From SUG1106 sp051883095 (lineage in GTDB: Bacteria > Bacillota > Clostridia > Peptostreptococcales > Anaerovoracaceae), in the NCBI GenBank assembly GCA_051883095.1, contig JBJETB010000090.1, positions 45,723-109,722 on the forward strand: DNA of 64,000 nt. Direction: 5' to 3'. Below, in pieces: positions 43,267 through 53,100 of the stretch. The notes under the pieces are model-generated. The model was not told the origin of the DNA. It ran no database searches and saw only the letters and a list, made by a program, of their open reading frames with translations. The position numbers and the translations under genes were made by a program. Numbering within the stretch: the stretch's first letter is position 1; each line of letters starts with the position of its first letter.

Positions 43267-45030
43267 TTACTCTTCTCCGCCTTCATCCGGGTCAATATCC
43301 AGGTCTGCGTCTCCGCTTCCGCTGCCTTCAGGTTTGGTTCCTTTGCTTACCTTATAGTCAACAGTTGAGCCTTTTTCCACCTCAGTATCCGCAGCAACGC
43401 TCTGCCAGAATACCAGATTCTGTGCCATATCAGCCACTTCCTCATAAACCACATTTCCGTTTGTGGAAAGTCCGGCGTTTGCAAGCAGGCTGTTCGCTTC
43501 GTCAGGTGTCCTGCCTATGAGATTAGGCACTTTAACCATTTCTTTGCCTTTGCCGTCACTGATTTCAACATTGATTTCCGTCCCGCTCTTGGCTGATGTG
43601 CCGTAAGGTATGGACTGAAATACGATTACACCCTTAGGCAGATGGCTCTGCACTGTGACGCCGGGACCCATCTTAAATCCGAAGGACTCCAGATATGCCT
43701 TGGCTTCTTCATAATCCATGCCTTCTATCTTAGGCACTACCCCGTCTTTTTTACCCTTACTGATGTTTACGGTAATAACCTTTCCCTCGGTTACAACAGT
43801 TCCTTCCACAGGATTCTGGGATGCGATTAAACCTTCCTCCTGATCAGGGCTGTATACAAGATCTCCCTCCTGTATCACCAGTCCCACCGCCTCGGCTTCG
43901 GCCTGAGCCTCCTCCAGTGTTTTACCTACAAAATCCGGTACTGGTATCTCGTCGCTGTTTCCGAACCAGCCCAGCATGGAACCAAGTCCTATCAGGCCTG
44001 CAATGGCTATTATCACCGCACCTATTATTATGAACATTGTCATCTTATTTTTGCCCTGCTGAGGCTGAGGCTCTGTCTTACGCCGTTCCTTTTTCACAGG
44101 TCTTTCATCTGTTGTGCGTTCTCTATCAGCTTCCTGCTTCTGTTCGGTTTTATGGGCAGCCTCCGGTACGATATTATCCATAACGAAAGCGTCCTTGCCC
44201 ATTATTTTAGTTATAAATTCAATATCGTCCAGATCTCTTATCATGTCATCAACAGATTTATACCTGTTGCTCTGGTACTTTTCTGTAGCTTTGTTCACTA
44301 TTTTTTCAAGCTGAGGCGGAATTCCCGGTACCTCTTTTGTCAGAGACGGCATCGGGTCGTTTATATGCATCAGTGCAATAGATACAGGATTATCGCCGTC
44401 AAAAGGCACCTTGCCTGTAAGCATCTCATACAGAACTATTCCGAGGGAATATATATCAGACCTTTCATCAACATAAGCACCTCTTGCCTGTTCTGGTGAA
44501 AAGTAATGAACAGAGCCCATTATCTTGTTATTACCGCCTACTATGGTTGCTGCGCTTACTGCCTTGGCAATGCCGAAGTCAGCCAGTTTAGCCACGCCTG
44601 TGCTTGTTATCAGAATATTATGAGGTTTGATATCCCTATGTATAATCTGATTTTTGTGAGCCAGACTCAGAGCCGATGCAACCTGGCGAATTATACTTAT
44701 GGCTTCCTTATAATCAAGTCTTCCCTCTTCCTTTATCACGTCACTGAGAACTTTTCCGTCAATGAGTTCCATGATAATGAAATGAATATTTCCTTCCTTG
44801 CCTACATCATATACTCCTACAATGTTCGGATGAGAAAGCCCCGCTGCTGCCTGTGACTCCCGCCTGAAGTTTTCAATAAACTGTTCATCCTTGGTGTATT
44901 CCGGACGAAGAATTTTAATGGCCACATATCTGTTCAGCAGTCTGTCCTTTCCCTTATAGACTACTGCCATTCCGCCTTCGCCGATTTTTTCTATCAATTC
45001 ATATCTTCCCGCAAGTAGTTTATTGCTCAT
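43267..45030 (-). CDS. prkC: PASTA-domain Ser/Thr protein kinase (PrkC/Stk1 family)
   Basis: Membrane kinase that senses peptidoglycan fragments. The 587 residues comprise the kinase domain (IGEGGMAVVYKG; VAIKIL Lys; HRDIKPHNIL; DFGIAKA), a basic linker, one membrane helix (MFIIIGAVIIAIAGLIGLGSML, about 330-352) and three PASTA repeats (PVPDFVGKTLEEAQ..., VPKIEGMDYEEAK..., VPNLIGRTPDEAN...). A Gly/Asp/Glu tail ends the protein. It overlaps its partner phosphatase by 11 bp. Confidence 0.96.
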   Translation of the reverse strand: MSNKLLAGRYELIEKIGEGGMAVVYKGKDRLLNRYVAIKILRPEYTKDEQFIENFRRESQAAAGLSHPNIVGVYDVGKEGNIHFIIMELIDGKVLSDVIKEEGRLDYKEAISIIRQVASALSLAHKNQIIHRDIKPHNILITSTGVAKLADFGIAKAVSAATIVGGNNKIMGSVHYFSPEQARGAYVDERSDIYSLGIVLYEMLTGKVPFDGDNPVSIALMHINDPMPSLTKEVPGIPPQLEKIVNKATEKYQSNRYKSVDDMIRDLDDIEFITKIMGKDAFVMDNIVPEAAHKTEQKQEADRERTTDERPVKKERRKTEPQPQQGKNKMTMFIIIGAVIIAIAGLIGLGSMLGWFGNSDEIPVPDFVGKTLEEAQAEAEAVGLVIQEGDLVYSPDQEEGLIASQNPVEGTVVTEGKVITVNISKGKKDGVVPKIEGMDYEEAKAYLESFGFKMGPGVTVQSHLPKGVIVFQSIPYGTSAKSGTEINVEISDGKGKEMVKVPNLIGRTPDEANSLLANAGLSTNGNVVYEEVADMAQNLVFWQSVAADTEVEKGSTVDYKVSKGTKPEGSGSGDADLDIDPDEGGEE

Positions 45031-45769
45031 AGATATCTTCCTCCGTTACCTTTAAGCTGATAATCGTGATATTATCACGTCCGCCGTTCATGTTTGCTCT
45101 GTTTATCAGTTCACTGCATACATCAGACATGGACTGATTTTTGCTGAGTACCTGAATAATCTCAGGGTTTTCAACCTCATCATACAATCCGTCAGTACAG
45201 ATGAGGAAAATGTCGTCCTTCATTATCTCCACCTGGAAAAAATCCGGTTCGACAGTCGGCTCCGCTCCCAGAGCTTTGGTTATGACATTCTTGCGCTCAT
45301 CTACTTCGGCCTGCTCCTTGGAAAGAATTCCGGCCTTTACAAGGGTGTTCACGTATGTATGGTCTTCAGTAAGCTGAACAAGCTGCCCTCCTCTATAAAG
45401 GTATACTCTGCTGTCACCCACATTAGTGATGAACACCTTTCCGAAAGCTGCATAGACGATAACTGCGGTGGTAGCCATACCCGTGTTTTCCTCATAGGTG
45501 TTGGCCATTCTGAAAATCTTGCTGTTTGCCTCATCAAGGCAGTTCTGAAGATAGTTCACAACAGCATATTTATTGGTTGTGTTAGCTATAGGATGCTCTA
45601 CCACATAATTTGCTATTTCATTGACCGCGGTCCTGCTGGCAATCTCACCGGCATTTCCGCCTCCTACCCCATCGGCTACGACATACACCTTGTCAGGCAG
45701 CAGCACAAAACAAGCATCCTCGTTGTTGCTGCGTCTTAAGCCTTTATCGGATTTAAAACCGACCTGCAT
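45020..45769 (-). CDS. stp: PP2C-family Ser/Thr protein phosphatase
   Basis: It reverses PrkC phosphorylation. The 249 residues have the PPM metal motifs: RRSNNEDACF, VVADGVGGGNAGE, FITNVGDSRVYLY, LICTDGLYDEV and GGRDNITIISL. It is encoded with PrkC in the usual phosphatase-then-kinase order. Confidence 0.96.
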   Translation of the reverse strand: MQVGFKSDKGLRRSNNEDACFVLLPDKVYVVADGVGGGNAGEIASRTAVNEIANYVVEHPIANTTNKYAVVNYLQNCLDEANSKIFRMANTYEENTGMATTAVIVYAAFGKVFITNVGDSRVYLYRGGQLVQLTEDHTYVNTLVKAGILSKEQAEVDERKNVITKALGAEPTVEPDFFQVEIMKDDIFLICTDGLYDEVENPEIIQVLSKNQSMSDVCSELINRANMNGGRDNITIISLKVTEEDIYEQ

Positions 45770-45770
45770 T

Positions 45771-47048
45771 TTATTGCTCCTTTCTCATCCTGCATATGAA
45801 GAAGCCGTCGGTACCCCCTCCCGGGAGCAGCTGCTTCTCTTCCAATGCTTTGAATTCCCTGTTTCCCCTTAAAAATTTTTCTATCTGTTTTTCATTTTCC
45901 CAAGGATTTACGGTACATGTACTGTAAACCAGGATTCCTCCATCAGCCACATAGTCTGCCGCTGCATTCAGAATCTGCTGCTGGCGTTCTATGAGTTCAT
46001 CAAGTTCCTGTTTCCCCTTGTATTTTATCTCAGGCTTCCTTCTCATGACTCCCAGACCGGAACATGGCACATCGGCCAGAACCTTATCCATGCGCCCCCT
46101 CAATTCATCCAGGGGCTGCCTGCTGTCGCGACATAAAAGCCTGATATTATCTATACCTGCACGCTTTGCCTGCGTTTCCATCAGTTTAAGCTTGTGCTCA
46201 TATTTATCCATGGCGTAAATCACACCTTTTCCTGCCATAAGCTCAGCTGTGGCAAAGGTTTTACCTCCCGGAGCTGCACAGACATCTGCCACACTGTCGC
46301 CAGGTTCAGCACCCAACGCATCCGATGCGAGTATGGAAGCCACATCCTGCACAGAGAACAATCCTTTCATATATGGTTCACTCTCTAAAAGCCCTGTTCC
46401 ACTGACTATAAGCGCCCTGTGAGATAATGGTGACTCCTGAGTGTCAAAACCCGCAGTCTCCAGTTCTTTTTTCAGGCTTTCCCGGTCGGTTTTCATAAGA
46501 TTGACTCTTATGGAAAGCTCAGGAGTCTCGTTGGATGCCCGGAGCAGTTCTTCCGCCTTCTCTTCACCGTAGGCATCTATCCACAACTGTACTATCCACT
46601 TTGCCGTAGAATAAACCACAGCAAGATACTCTGCCGCATCTGCTCCTCTTTCAGGTGTTTTAAGGATGTTCCTGCTGCGTATATAACCTCTCAGCACTCC
46701 GTTGATGAAACCCTCGCGGCCCTTAGCCAGTTTTTTAGCCATGTCCACGGTTTGGCTGACAGCTGCATATTCCGGTACAGAGTCCATATAGGAAATCTGA
46801 TATATTCCCATTCTGAGCAGCATTAAATCCTGCATTTTCACTTTTTTAAGTCCCGAGGGCACCAGCTGCTTGAGAAACCAGTCCAGGAGCATCTTGTTTT
46901 TAAGTACGCCGTATACCAGTTCTCTGACGAAAGCAGGGCTGTCAGGTCTGTTTTTTTCTATATAGTTGTTTAAGGAAAGATTCGAATAGGCTCCGTTCTT
47001 CTCCACATCAATAAGAACATCAAAAGCCGTCTTCCTGTTTATATCCAT
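45771..47048 (-). CDS. rsmB: 16S rRNA (cytosine(967)-C(5))-methyltransferase
   Basis: SAM-dependent m5C methyltransferase for 16S rRNA position 967. The 425 residues have an N-terminal NusB-like RNA-binding domain (about 1-135) and a Rossmann domain with VADVCAAPGGKTFATAELM. The double catalytic Cys are in LADVPCSGLGVMRRKPE and YSTCTVNPWENE. It ends 1 bp before the phosphatase start. Confidence 0.96.
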   Translation of the reverse strand: MDINRKTAFDVLIDVEKNGAYSNLSLNNYIEKNRPDSPAFVRELVYGVLKNKMLLDWFLKQLVPSGLKKVKMQDLMLLRMGIYQISYMDSVPEYAAVSQTVDMAKKLAKGREGFINGVLRGYIRSRNILKTPERGADAAEYLAVVYSTAKWIVQLWIDAYGEEKAEELLRASNETPELSIRVNLMKTDRESLKKELETAGFDTQESPLSHRALIVSGTGLLESEPYMKGLFSVQDVASILASDALGAEPGDSVADVCAAPGGKTFATAELMAGKGVIYAMDKYEHKLKLMETQAKRAGIDNIRLLCRDSRQPLDELRGRMDKVLADVPCSGLGVMRRKPEIKYKGKQELDELIERQQQILNAAADYVADGGILVYSTCTVNPWENEKQIEKFLRGNREFKALEEKQLLPGGGTDGFFICRMRKEQ

Positions 47049-47064
47049 TTATCCTACCTTTGAA

Positions 47065-47760
47065 TCAGTCTCTGCTTCCTCTCATTGCCAGGATTCTCAG
47101 GAGGTTTGCTATAGCTGTAGCAAGAGCTGCCACATAGGTCATGGCTGCAGCCTTCAGAACCTTGCTTGCTCCTGTATTTTCCTCCTCAGTTATTATGCCC
47201 AGCTCATCCATCTGCTTCAGTGCTCTGCTGCTGGCGTTGAACTCTACAGGCAGAGTAATGGTATGGAAAGCAATTACTGCCAGCATGGTAATCACACCGA
47301 TATTAAATAAAACATCTCCCATATAGCTGCCGTTTGCCAGAAGCACTATTCCCAGTATCACCAGCGGCCATGTCAGACCTGATGCAAAATTCACCACAGG
47401 CACTATGGAATTTCTGATTGTAAGCGGCTTATAGCTTTCGGCATGCTGAACTGCATGGCCGGCTTCATGGCAGGCTACACTTACTGCAGCAATTGAATTA
47501 ACCCCATATACTGACTGTGAAAGCCTGAGCACACGCTTTCTCGGGTCGTAGTGGTCAGTCAGACTGCCCCTCACCTGCTCTATCTGCACATTTCCCAGTC
47601 TGTTGGCGTCAAGCATTCTTCTCGCCGCCTCTGCACCGGTCATGTTTCTTGCGTTTCTTACATTAGAATATCTCCTGAAATTTGAATTCACCTTAGCCTG
47701 CGCATACATGGTAAAAAGTATGGCGGGTATCAGTATAATCATTGAACCGTAATATGTCAT
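47065..47760 (-). CDS. Membrane zinc metallopeptidase, YugP family
   Basis: A 231-residue protein with an N-terminal membrane helix, zinc motif ACHEAGHAVQH (about residue 95) and two or three further hydrophobic segments. Length and the HEAGHAxQ motif match the YugP/DUF2268-unrelated neutral zinc metallopeptidase family (Zn_peptidase_2). In Clostridia it commonly sits between fmt and rsmB, as here. Natural substrates are not established. Confidence 0.9.
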   Translation of the reverse strand: MTYYGSMIILIPAILFTMYAQAKVNSNFRRYSNVRNARNMTGAEAARRMLDANRLGNVQIEQVRGSLTDHYDPRKRVLRLSQSVYGVNSIAAVSVACHEAGHAVQHAESYKPLTIRNSIVPVVNFASGLTWPLVILGIVLLANGSYMGDVLFNIGVITMLAVIAFHTITLPVEFNASSRALKQMDELGIITEEENTGASKVLKAAAMTYVAALATAIANLLRILAMRGSRD

Positions 47761-47788
47761 AATCTGTTCCTCCCTGTTTTTGTCTTTT

Positions 47789-48721
47789 TTATCTCAAAAT
47801 CGTTCCTTTTTCTATCTTATTGCCCTTCAGGTACTCTTTCACGCTTACACGTTTCTTTCCCGGCATCTGAATTTCTGTAACCATAAGGGCTCTGCCTCCG
47901 CATGCAATCTTCAGACCTTTCTCGTCAGCGGAAATGACAGTTCCCGGCTCTGTCTCACCTGTGCTCTCATCAATAGGCTCTGCTTTCCAGAGCTTCATAA
48001 CCGCATCTCCAAATTGACAAAATGCCCCCGGCCACGGATCGAAACCGCGTATAAGCCTTTCGATTACCTCAGGACTTTTTTGGAAGGAAATCCTGCCGTC
48101 CTGCTTGGAAATCATATGAGCGTAAGTCGAGAGGCTGTCATCCTGCTTTTCCGGCTGCACTCTGCCTTCTTCTATCATGTCAAGCGTCTTAAGAAGGAGC
48201 CTTGAGCCTATCTCAGCAAGTCTGTCGTGAAGCTGACTGTAGTTCATTCCGCCTATTTCAACCGCCTCTTTAAGCAGCATATCGCCTGTATCAAGGCCTT
48301 CTGCCATCTGCATTATGGTCACGCCTGTCTCTTTTTCTCCGTCGATAATAGCCTTCTGGATAGGCGCAGCACCTCTGAGCTTAGGAAGCAGTGACGCATG
48401 GACATTTATACAGCCGTATCTGGGAATTTCAAGTACCTCCTCAGGCAGAATCTGTCCATAGGCGGCTACTATCATAATATCCGGCCCACATTCTCTGAGT
48501 AGAGCGATAAATTCTTGATTACCCCGTACTTTTTCCGGCTGCAGCACTTCTATGCCTTTTGCAAGTGCCAGCTCCTTGACCGGCGTGTATTGTACTTTCT
48601 TTCCCCTGTTTTTAGCCTTGTCAGGCTGTGTCACTGCATAGGCCACATCATGACGGCTTCCTGCAAGGGCATCCAGTATGACTGCCGCAAAATCAGGAGT
48701 TCCCATAAATACTGTCTTCAT
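47789..48721 (-). CDS. fmt: Methionyl-tRNA formyltransferase
   Basis: It formylates initiator Met-tRNA with 10-formyl-THF. The 310 residues have the start VFMGTPDFA, the catalytic site NVHASLLPKLRGAAPIQ (about residue 108) and the C-terminal OB-like domain. The start codon shares one base with the stop of def (TAATG), so the two are coupled. Confidence 0.97.
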   Translation of the reverse strand: MKTVFMGTPDFAAVILDALAGSRHDVAYAVTQPDKAKNRGKKVQYTPVKELALAKGIEVLQPEKVRGNQEFIALLRECGPDIMIVAAYGQILPEEVLEIPRYGCINVHASLLPKLRGAAPIQKAIIDGEKETGVTIMQMAEGLDTGDMLLKEAVEIGGMNYSQLHDRLAEIGSRLLLKTLDMIEEGRVQPEKQDDSLSTYAHMISKQDGRISFQKSPEVIERLIRGFDPWPGAFCQFGDAVMKLWKAEPIDESTGETEPGTVISADEKGLKIACGGRALMVTEIQMPGKKRVSVKEYLKGNKIEKGTILR

Positions 48722-49218
48722 TATTCCTCGTCCTCATCCTCGTAATCATCGTAATATTCATCGGCTGCATCTCTTATATTAGTAGCCTTGTCGGTGAACA
48801 GAACTCCGTCCAGATGGTCGCTTTCATGGCACATAACTCTGGCATCAAAATCTCTGAATTCATATATCTGACGATTGCCCTCAAGGTCAGTGGCTTCTAT
48901 TTTGATGTAGTCCGGTCTTTCCACGGTGCCTATCATTCCCGGTACGCTGAGACATCCCTCATCGTCAACCTGGCTGCCGCTCTTTTCCAGAATAACCGGA
49001 TTGATCATGAAGTAAACTCTTCCAGGTTCAGGTTCAGCTACGAACATTCTTCTCATTATTCCCACCTGAGGTCCTGCTATCCCTACACCGTGAGCATCCC
49101 TCATGGTCTCCAGCATATCCTCCATGGTCATTTTTATTCTGTCGGTAACCTCAGTCACCTCTCTGCATTTTTTTCTTAAAATCTCGTCGCCTTCAACTAC
49201 GACATGTCTGATTGCCAT
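48721..49218 (-). CDS. def: Peptide deformylase
   Basis: It removes the N-formyl group from nascent proteins. The 165 residues have the three motifs GVGIAGPQVG (usual second Ala replaced by Gly), EGCLSVPG with the metal Cys, and CHESDHLDGVLF with HExxH. It has a long acidic C-terminal tail. The replacement of AAPQ by AGPQ is within known variation. Confidence 0.96.
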   Translation of the reverse strand: MAIRHVVVEGDEILRKKCREVTEVTDRIKMTMEDMLETMRDAHGVGIAGPQVGIMRRMFVAEPEPGRVYFMINPVILEKSGSQVDDEGCLSVPGMIGTVERPDYIKIEATDLEGNRQIYEFRDFDARVMCHESDHLDGVLFTDKATNIRDAADEYYDDYEDEDEE

Positions 49219-49236
49219 TTAACTCATTCCTCCGTT

Positions 49237-51246
49237 TTAATAAAAGCTGTATGGATTCACATCTATTCCTACCGTGCAATCCACTTTATCCTTAAGCAGA
49301 ATCCTGCCGAAATTATCAAGATAATATACACAGCGGTTTCTTTCACCTTTCGGACACTTGATCAGAACATAATATCTGAAGCTGTCCTTGCCTTTAAAGC
49401 TGAGCGCCACCTTAGGTGACAGCACCTTTATGTTCTCCGCTTTTTCCATGTATAGTCTGCATCTCTCCGCACAGGCCGCAGCTGTCTCCTCGCTCTGTGA
49501 TGTCAGATTCACCATTATTATATCTCCGAAAGGCGGATATTCCATAAATTTTCTGACCGCTGTCTCTCTTTGGAAAAATCCTTCATAGTCGTAATCCGCC
49601 GCTGCTGTAAGTGCATAGCTGTCCGGATCATAGGTCTGAACGATTACCAGACCCTGCTCCCTGCCCCGTCCTGCACGGCCTGCCACCTGAGTCACCAGCT
49701 GAAAAGTCCGCTCCGCCGAGCGGTAATCCGGAATATTCAGGGTCACATCAGCCGCAATAACACCAACCACACCTACATTGTCAAAATCAAGGCCCTTGGC
49801 CACCATCTGTGTCCCGATAAGTATGTCTGTCTTCTTCTTAGAAAAGTCTTTCAATATTCTATCCAGATCTTTTCTGTTTTTGACCGAATCAAGGTCAAGC
49901 CTTGCGGTATCAGCCTGCGGAAAGAATTTTCTGACCTCATCCTCCACCTGCTCTGTACCTATCCCAAAATACTTTATGTACCTGCTTCCGCATTCCGGGC
50001 ATTTATCAGGCACAGGAAACCGACGTCCGCAGTAATGGCACACCATAGCCTCTCCGCCTTCGCCATGTCTGTGATAAGTAAGAGAAATACCGCATTCCGG
50101 GCATTTCATAACCTTACCGCATTCACGGCAGGAAACAAAGTTGGAGTAGCCTCTTCTGTTCTGAAGGAGAATCACCTGCCTGCCGGCAGCCAGAGTCTCC
50201 GACATGGCGTCATAAAGACTGCTGCTGAAAATAGTGGCATTACCCTCTCTGAGCTCCTTTCGCATGTCTGCAAGCTTAATATCAGGAAGAGGTGTCTTAT
50301 TATATCTTTCCTTAAGCTCTATCAGTTTATATATACCGTCTCTGCATCGCTGATAGGATGTCACAGACGGGGTCGCGCTTCCCAGCAGAAGTACGCCGCT
50401 GTAATACTGCAGCCTTTTGGCCGCAACCTCTGCAGTGTCGTACTTTGGCGTCATGTCGGCTTTATATGTAGCCTCATGTTCCTCATCCATTATTATGACG
50501 CCTATGTTTCGGAGAGGCGCAAAAACGCCCATCCGGGCACCGATAACGATTGGAGCGCTGCCTCTCCTTATGCGCTGCCATTCATCATATCTTTCCCTAG
50601 GCGACAGTCTGCTATGCATAACTGCAATCTTATCCTTGCCGAAGCGGCCGGCAAAGCGTTCTATCATCTGTCCTGTAAGAGAAATCTCCGGTACCAGCAT
50701 AATAGCCGTTTTACCCTGTTTCAGGCACCGGTCGATGGTTTCCATATAGACTTCTGTCTTGCCGCTGGCGGTGACACCGTGAAGGAGAAATATCTCTTTA
50801 CGGTTTTCGTCCACGGCTGCACCTATTTCATCAACCGCCTTCTGCTGCTCCTCAGTGAGAGCCTCCGGCTGCTGATACTTTCCTTCTATATCTTTATACG
50901 GTTCCTTGTCCTTGCCTTCTCTGGCAGGTTTACCGCCCGGTATAAAGCAGCGCACACCGTCATAATACTTCACGGCGTACCTCTGCTTCATCCATATTAC
51001 GGTCTTTATAATCTCCTCTGTGAGGGATTCACTTTCTCTTATTTCGAGAATATCCTTAATCTTTTCTTCAGGACATTCCGGGTTATCTGTAATCCCGGTT
51101 ACAAAACCCTCCCTGGGACGGTCCTTGGGTCCGAAAGGCACCATCACCTTGGCACCGACGCAAATGTCATCGCATTCCGTGCGGTATGTAAAGAAATTGT
51201 CCGTATGGCGGCTTCTGTTCTCGATGATTACATTGATATATTTCAT
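49237..51246 (-). CDS. priA: Primosomal protein N' (replication restart helicase)
   Basis: 3'-to-5' helicase that reloads DnaB at abandoned forks. The 669 residues have an N-terminal DNA-binding domain (VMVPFGPKDRPREGFV), Walker A GVTASGKTEVYM (about 155), DEEH, QLVTQVAGRAGRG, and the zinc-binding region with eight Cys (CRECGKVMKCPECG, CHYCGRRFPVPDKCPEC). It heads the priA-def-fmt-yugP-rsmB-stp-prkC-rsgA-rpe run. Confidence 0.97.
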   Translation of the reverse strand: MKYINVIIENRSRHTDNFFTYRTECDDICVGAKVMVPFGPKDRPREGFVTGITDNPECPEEKIKDILEIRESESLTEEIIKTVIWMKQRYAVKYYDGVRCFIPGGKPAREGKDKEPYKDIEGKYQQPEALTEEQQKAVDEIGAAVDENRKEIFLLHGVTASGKTEVYMETIDRCLKQGKTAIMLVPEISLTGQMIERFAGRFGKDKIAVMHSRLSPRERYDEWQRIRRGSAPIVIGARMGVFAPLRNIGVIIMDEEHEATYKADMTPKYDTAEVAAKRLQYYSGVLLLGSATPSVTSYQRCRDGIYKLIELKERYNKTPLPDIKLADMRKELREGNATIFSSSLYDAMSETLAAGRQVILLQNRRGYSNFVSCRECGKVMKCPECGISLTYHRHGEGGEAMVCHYCGRRFPVPDKCPECGSRYIKYFGIGTEQVEDEVRKFFPQADTARLDLDSVKNRKDLDRILKDFSKKKTDILIGTQMVAKGLDFDNVGVVGVIAADVTLNIPDYRSAERTFQLVTQVAGRAGRGREQGLVIVQTYDPDSYALTAAADYDYEGFFQRETAVRKFMEYPPFGDIIMVNLTSQSEETAAACAERCRLYMEKAENIKVLSPKVALSFKGKDSFRYYVLIKCPKGERNRCVYYLDNFGRILLKDKVDCTVGIDVNPYSFY

Positions 51247-51305
51247 AAATCTCCTTTAGAACCGGTAAATCCGGTTCGGATCCAATGAAAGGTTTACATA
51301 AGGTG

Positions 51306-52316
51306 TTACAGCAGGTGAATGTTGTGAGCCTCACATTCCTTTATCATATCCTCAGGCCATACAGAAACCTGTACTTCGCCGATATGAGCTTTTCTGAGGA
51401 AATACATGCAGAGTCTGCTCTGGCCGATGCCTCCGCCGATGGTGTACGGAAGTCTGTCTTCTATAACAGCTTTCTGGAAGTCCAGTTCAGCTCTTTCAGG
51501 GCAGCCTTCTGCTTCAAGCTGTCTCTTCATGGCTTCTGAGTCAACACGGATACCCATGGAAGAAATCTCGAATGCTCTGTCGAGGACTTCGTTCCACAGG
51601 ATGATATCTCCGTTTAATTCCCAGTCGTCATAGTCAGGTGAACGTCCGTCGTGTTTTTCACCTGATGCCAGTCTGCCGCCTATCTTCATGATGAATACTG
51701 CACCGTGCTCCTTTGTGATGGCGTCTTCTCTTTCCTTAGGGGTAAGGTCAGGATACATTGCCTCAAGTTCTCTGGTAGTTATAAAGAAAATCTCATTAGG
51801 AATCTCTGTCTGAATGTTTCTGTAAAGTCTGTTTACGTAGTCTCCCAGGTTCTTTACCGCGTTATAAATAGTGGTTACGGTTTCCTTCAGGTATTCCTCT
51901 GTTCTCTGCTCCTTGGTGATTACCTTTTCCCAGTCCCACTGGTCTACATATACGGAGTGAAGATTGTCCAGCTCCTCATCACGTCTGATGGCATTCATAT
52001 CGGTGTAAATACCGTGTCCCGGCTCGATTCCGTATTTGCCCAGGGCCATTCTCTTCCACTTGGCCAGTGACTGAACGACTTCGACATGGAGTTCGTCTAT
52101 GTCCTTCAATGTGAAATCAACTCTTCTTTCCACGCCGTTCAGGTTATCGTTAAGTCCTGTTCTCGGGTCTACAAACAGCGGAGCGGATACTCTGCGAAGA
52201 TTGAGTCCGTATGCCAGCTCCTGCTGGAAATAGTCTTTAATTTTTTTGATTGCTCTCTGGCTTTCCATGAGATCGATTGCTGATTCATAGTTCTTTGGTA
52301 AAATCAACTGTGACAT
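51306..52316 (-). CDS. asnA: Aspartate-ammonia ligase (asparagine synthetase A)
   Basis: It makes asparagine from aspartate and ammonia with ATP. The 336 residues match the AsnA family: RVSAPLFVDPRTGLND, VEVVQSLAKWKRMALGKY, YVDQWDWEKVI and the class II aminoacyl-tRNA-synthetase-like end TIGGGIGQSRLCMYFL. The upstream gap to queH is 33 bp, so there is no room for a T-box leader and it is probably co-transcribed with queH. Confidence 0.97.
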   Translation of the reverse strand: MSQLILPKNYESAIDLMESQRAIKKIKDYFQQELAYGLNLRRVSAPLFVDPRTGLNDNLNGVERRVDFTLKDIDELHVEVVQSLAKWKRMALGKYGIEPGHGIYTDMNAIRRDEELDNLHSVYVDQWDWEKVITKEQRTEEYLKETVTTIYNAVKNLGDYVNRLYRNIQTEIPNEIFFITTRELEAMYPDLTPKEREDAITKEHGAVFIMKIGGRLASGEKHDGRSPDYDDWELNGDIILWNEVLDRAFEISSMGIRVDSEAMKRQLEAEGCPERAELDFQKAVIEDRLPYTIGGGIGQSRLCMYFLRKAHIGEVQVSVWPEDMIKECEAHNIHLL

Positions 52317-52349
52317 AAAATCTAGTCCTCCTTTGAAGTTAATAAATTG

Positions 52350-53012
52350 TCATTTTTTATCTTCGGTGCGCATGGAATATACGCATCCGCAGTAATTCTG
52401 GCGATAAAGGCCGTATTCCTTTGACATCTGGATGCTCCGCTGGAATCCGGCTTTTTTCTTGAAGTCCACATCCAGGAACTCCACACCGTAGACTCTCTCA
52501 AGCTCCGCACCTATGGCTGAGATAAGCATATAGTTCTTATGGGGACTTACTGTGAGAGTAGTTCCGAACATGGAATTACCTGTCTTGAGGGCCACCTGTG
52601 CTGTGCGTTCCATCCTCAGTCTGAAACACTCAGTACAGCGTCTGCCTCCTTCCGGTTCGTTGCTGAAGCCGGAACAGACCTCAAAGAAGTCGTCCGGCAG
52701 ATATTCTCCTTCAATAAATTCCACCCTGTCTTCTTCGGAAAGCTTCTCGTTATATGCCTGAAGGAACTTTATCTGTGCCTCTCTGCGGCGCTCGTATTCC
52801 TCTCTGTCCGTTATGTTGGGATTATAGAAGAAAACCGTCACCTTGTAGTCAGGCAGAAGTCTTTCTATACAGGCCGTGCTGCAGGGTCCGCAGCAGGAGT
52901 GCAGAAGTACGGTCCTCTTTTCGGCTTCAGTTTCAGGCTGTGTCTGGAAAAGGTCTATATTTTCAATTTTTTCACACCTTGAATCAGTACACGGCGCTGT
53001 CTTTTTAACCAT
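52350..53012 (-). CDS. queH: Epoxyqueuosine reductase QueH
   Basis: It reduces epoxyqueuosine to queuosine in tRNA, replacing QueG. The 220 residues contain LLHSCCGPCSTACIERL (adjacent Cys pair plus a third Cys), VEFIEGEYLPDDFFEV, RCTECFRLRMERTAQVA and the C-terminal YRQNYCGCVYSM with further ligand Cys. It fits QueA encoded at 5705-6769. It is divergent from the radical SAM gene. Confidence 0.93.
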   Translation of the reverse strand: MVKKTAPCTDSRCEKIENIDLFQTQPETEAEKRTVLLHSCCGPCSTACIERLLPDYKVTVFFYNPNITDREEYERRREAQIKFLQAYNEKLSEEDRVEFIEGEYLPDDFFEVCSGFSNEPEGGRRCTECFRLRMERTAQVALKTGNSMFGTTLTVSPHKNYMLISAIGAELERVYGVEFLDVDFKKKAGFQRSIQMSKEYGLYRQNYCGCVYSMRTEDKK

Positions 53013-53027
53013 TATGGCTTTCCTTTC

Positions 53028-53056
53028 TTGACAAGATTTATTTCATCATATAGATT
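53028..53056 (+). promoter_or_regulatory. Promoter of the radical SAM gene
   Basis: A perfect TTGACA (53028-53033) is followed after 17 bp by TAGATT (53051-53056, four of six matches), in a very AT-rich stretch. The start codon is 45 bp further on. Confidence 0.5.
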
Positions 53057-53100
53057 ATATAGTATATCATAAAACGAGGGAAATTTAAAGAGTATTTTCA

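Noticed and set aside
49570..51288. A 572-codon open frame on the plus strand
   Set aside because: It lies fully antisense to priA, has no ribosome site or known domain, and its composition is that of a shadow frame.
52317..52349. T-box leader upstream of asnA
   Set aside because: Only 33 bp separate asnA from queH, too short for a T-box.
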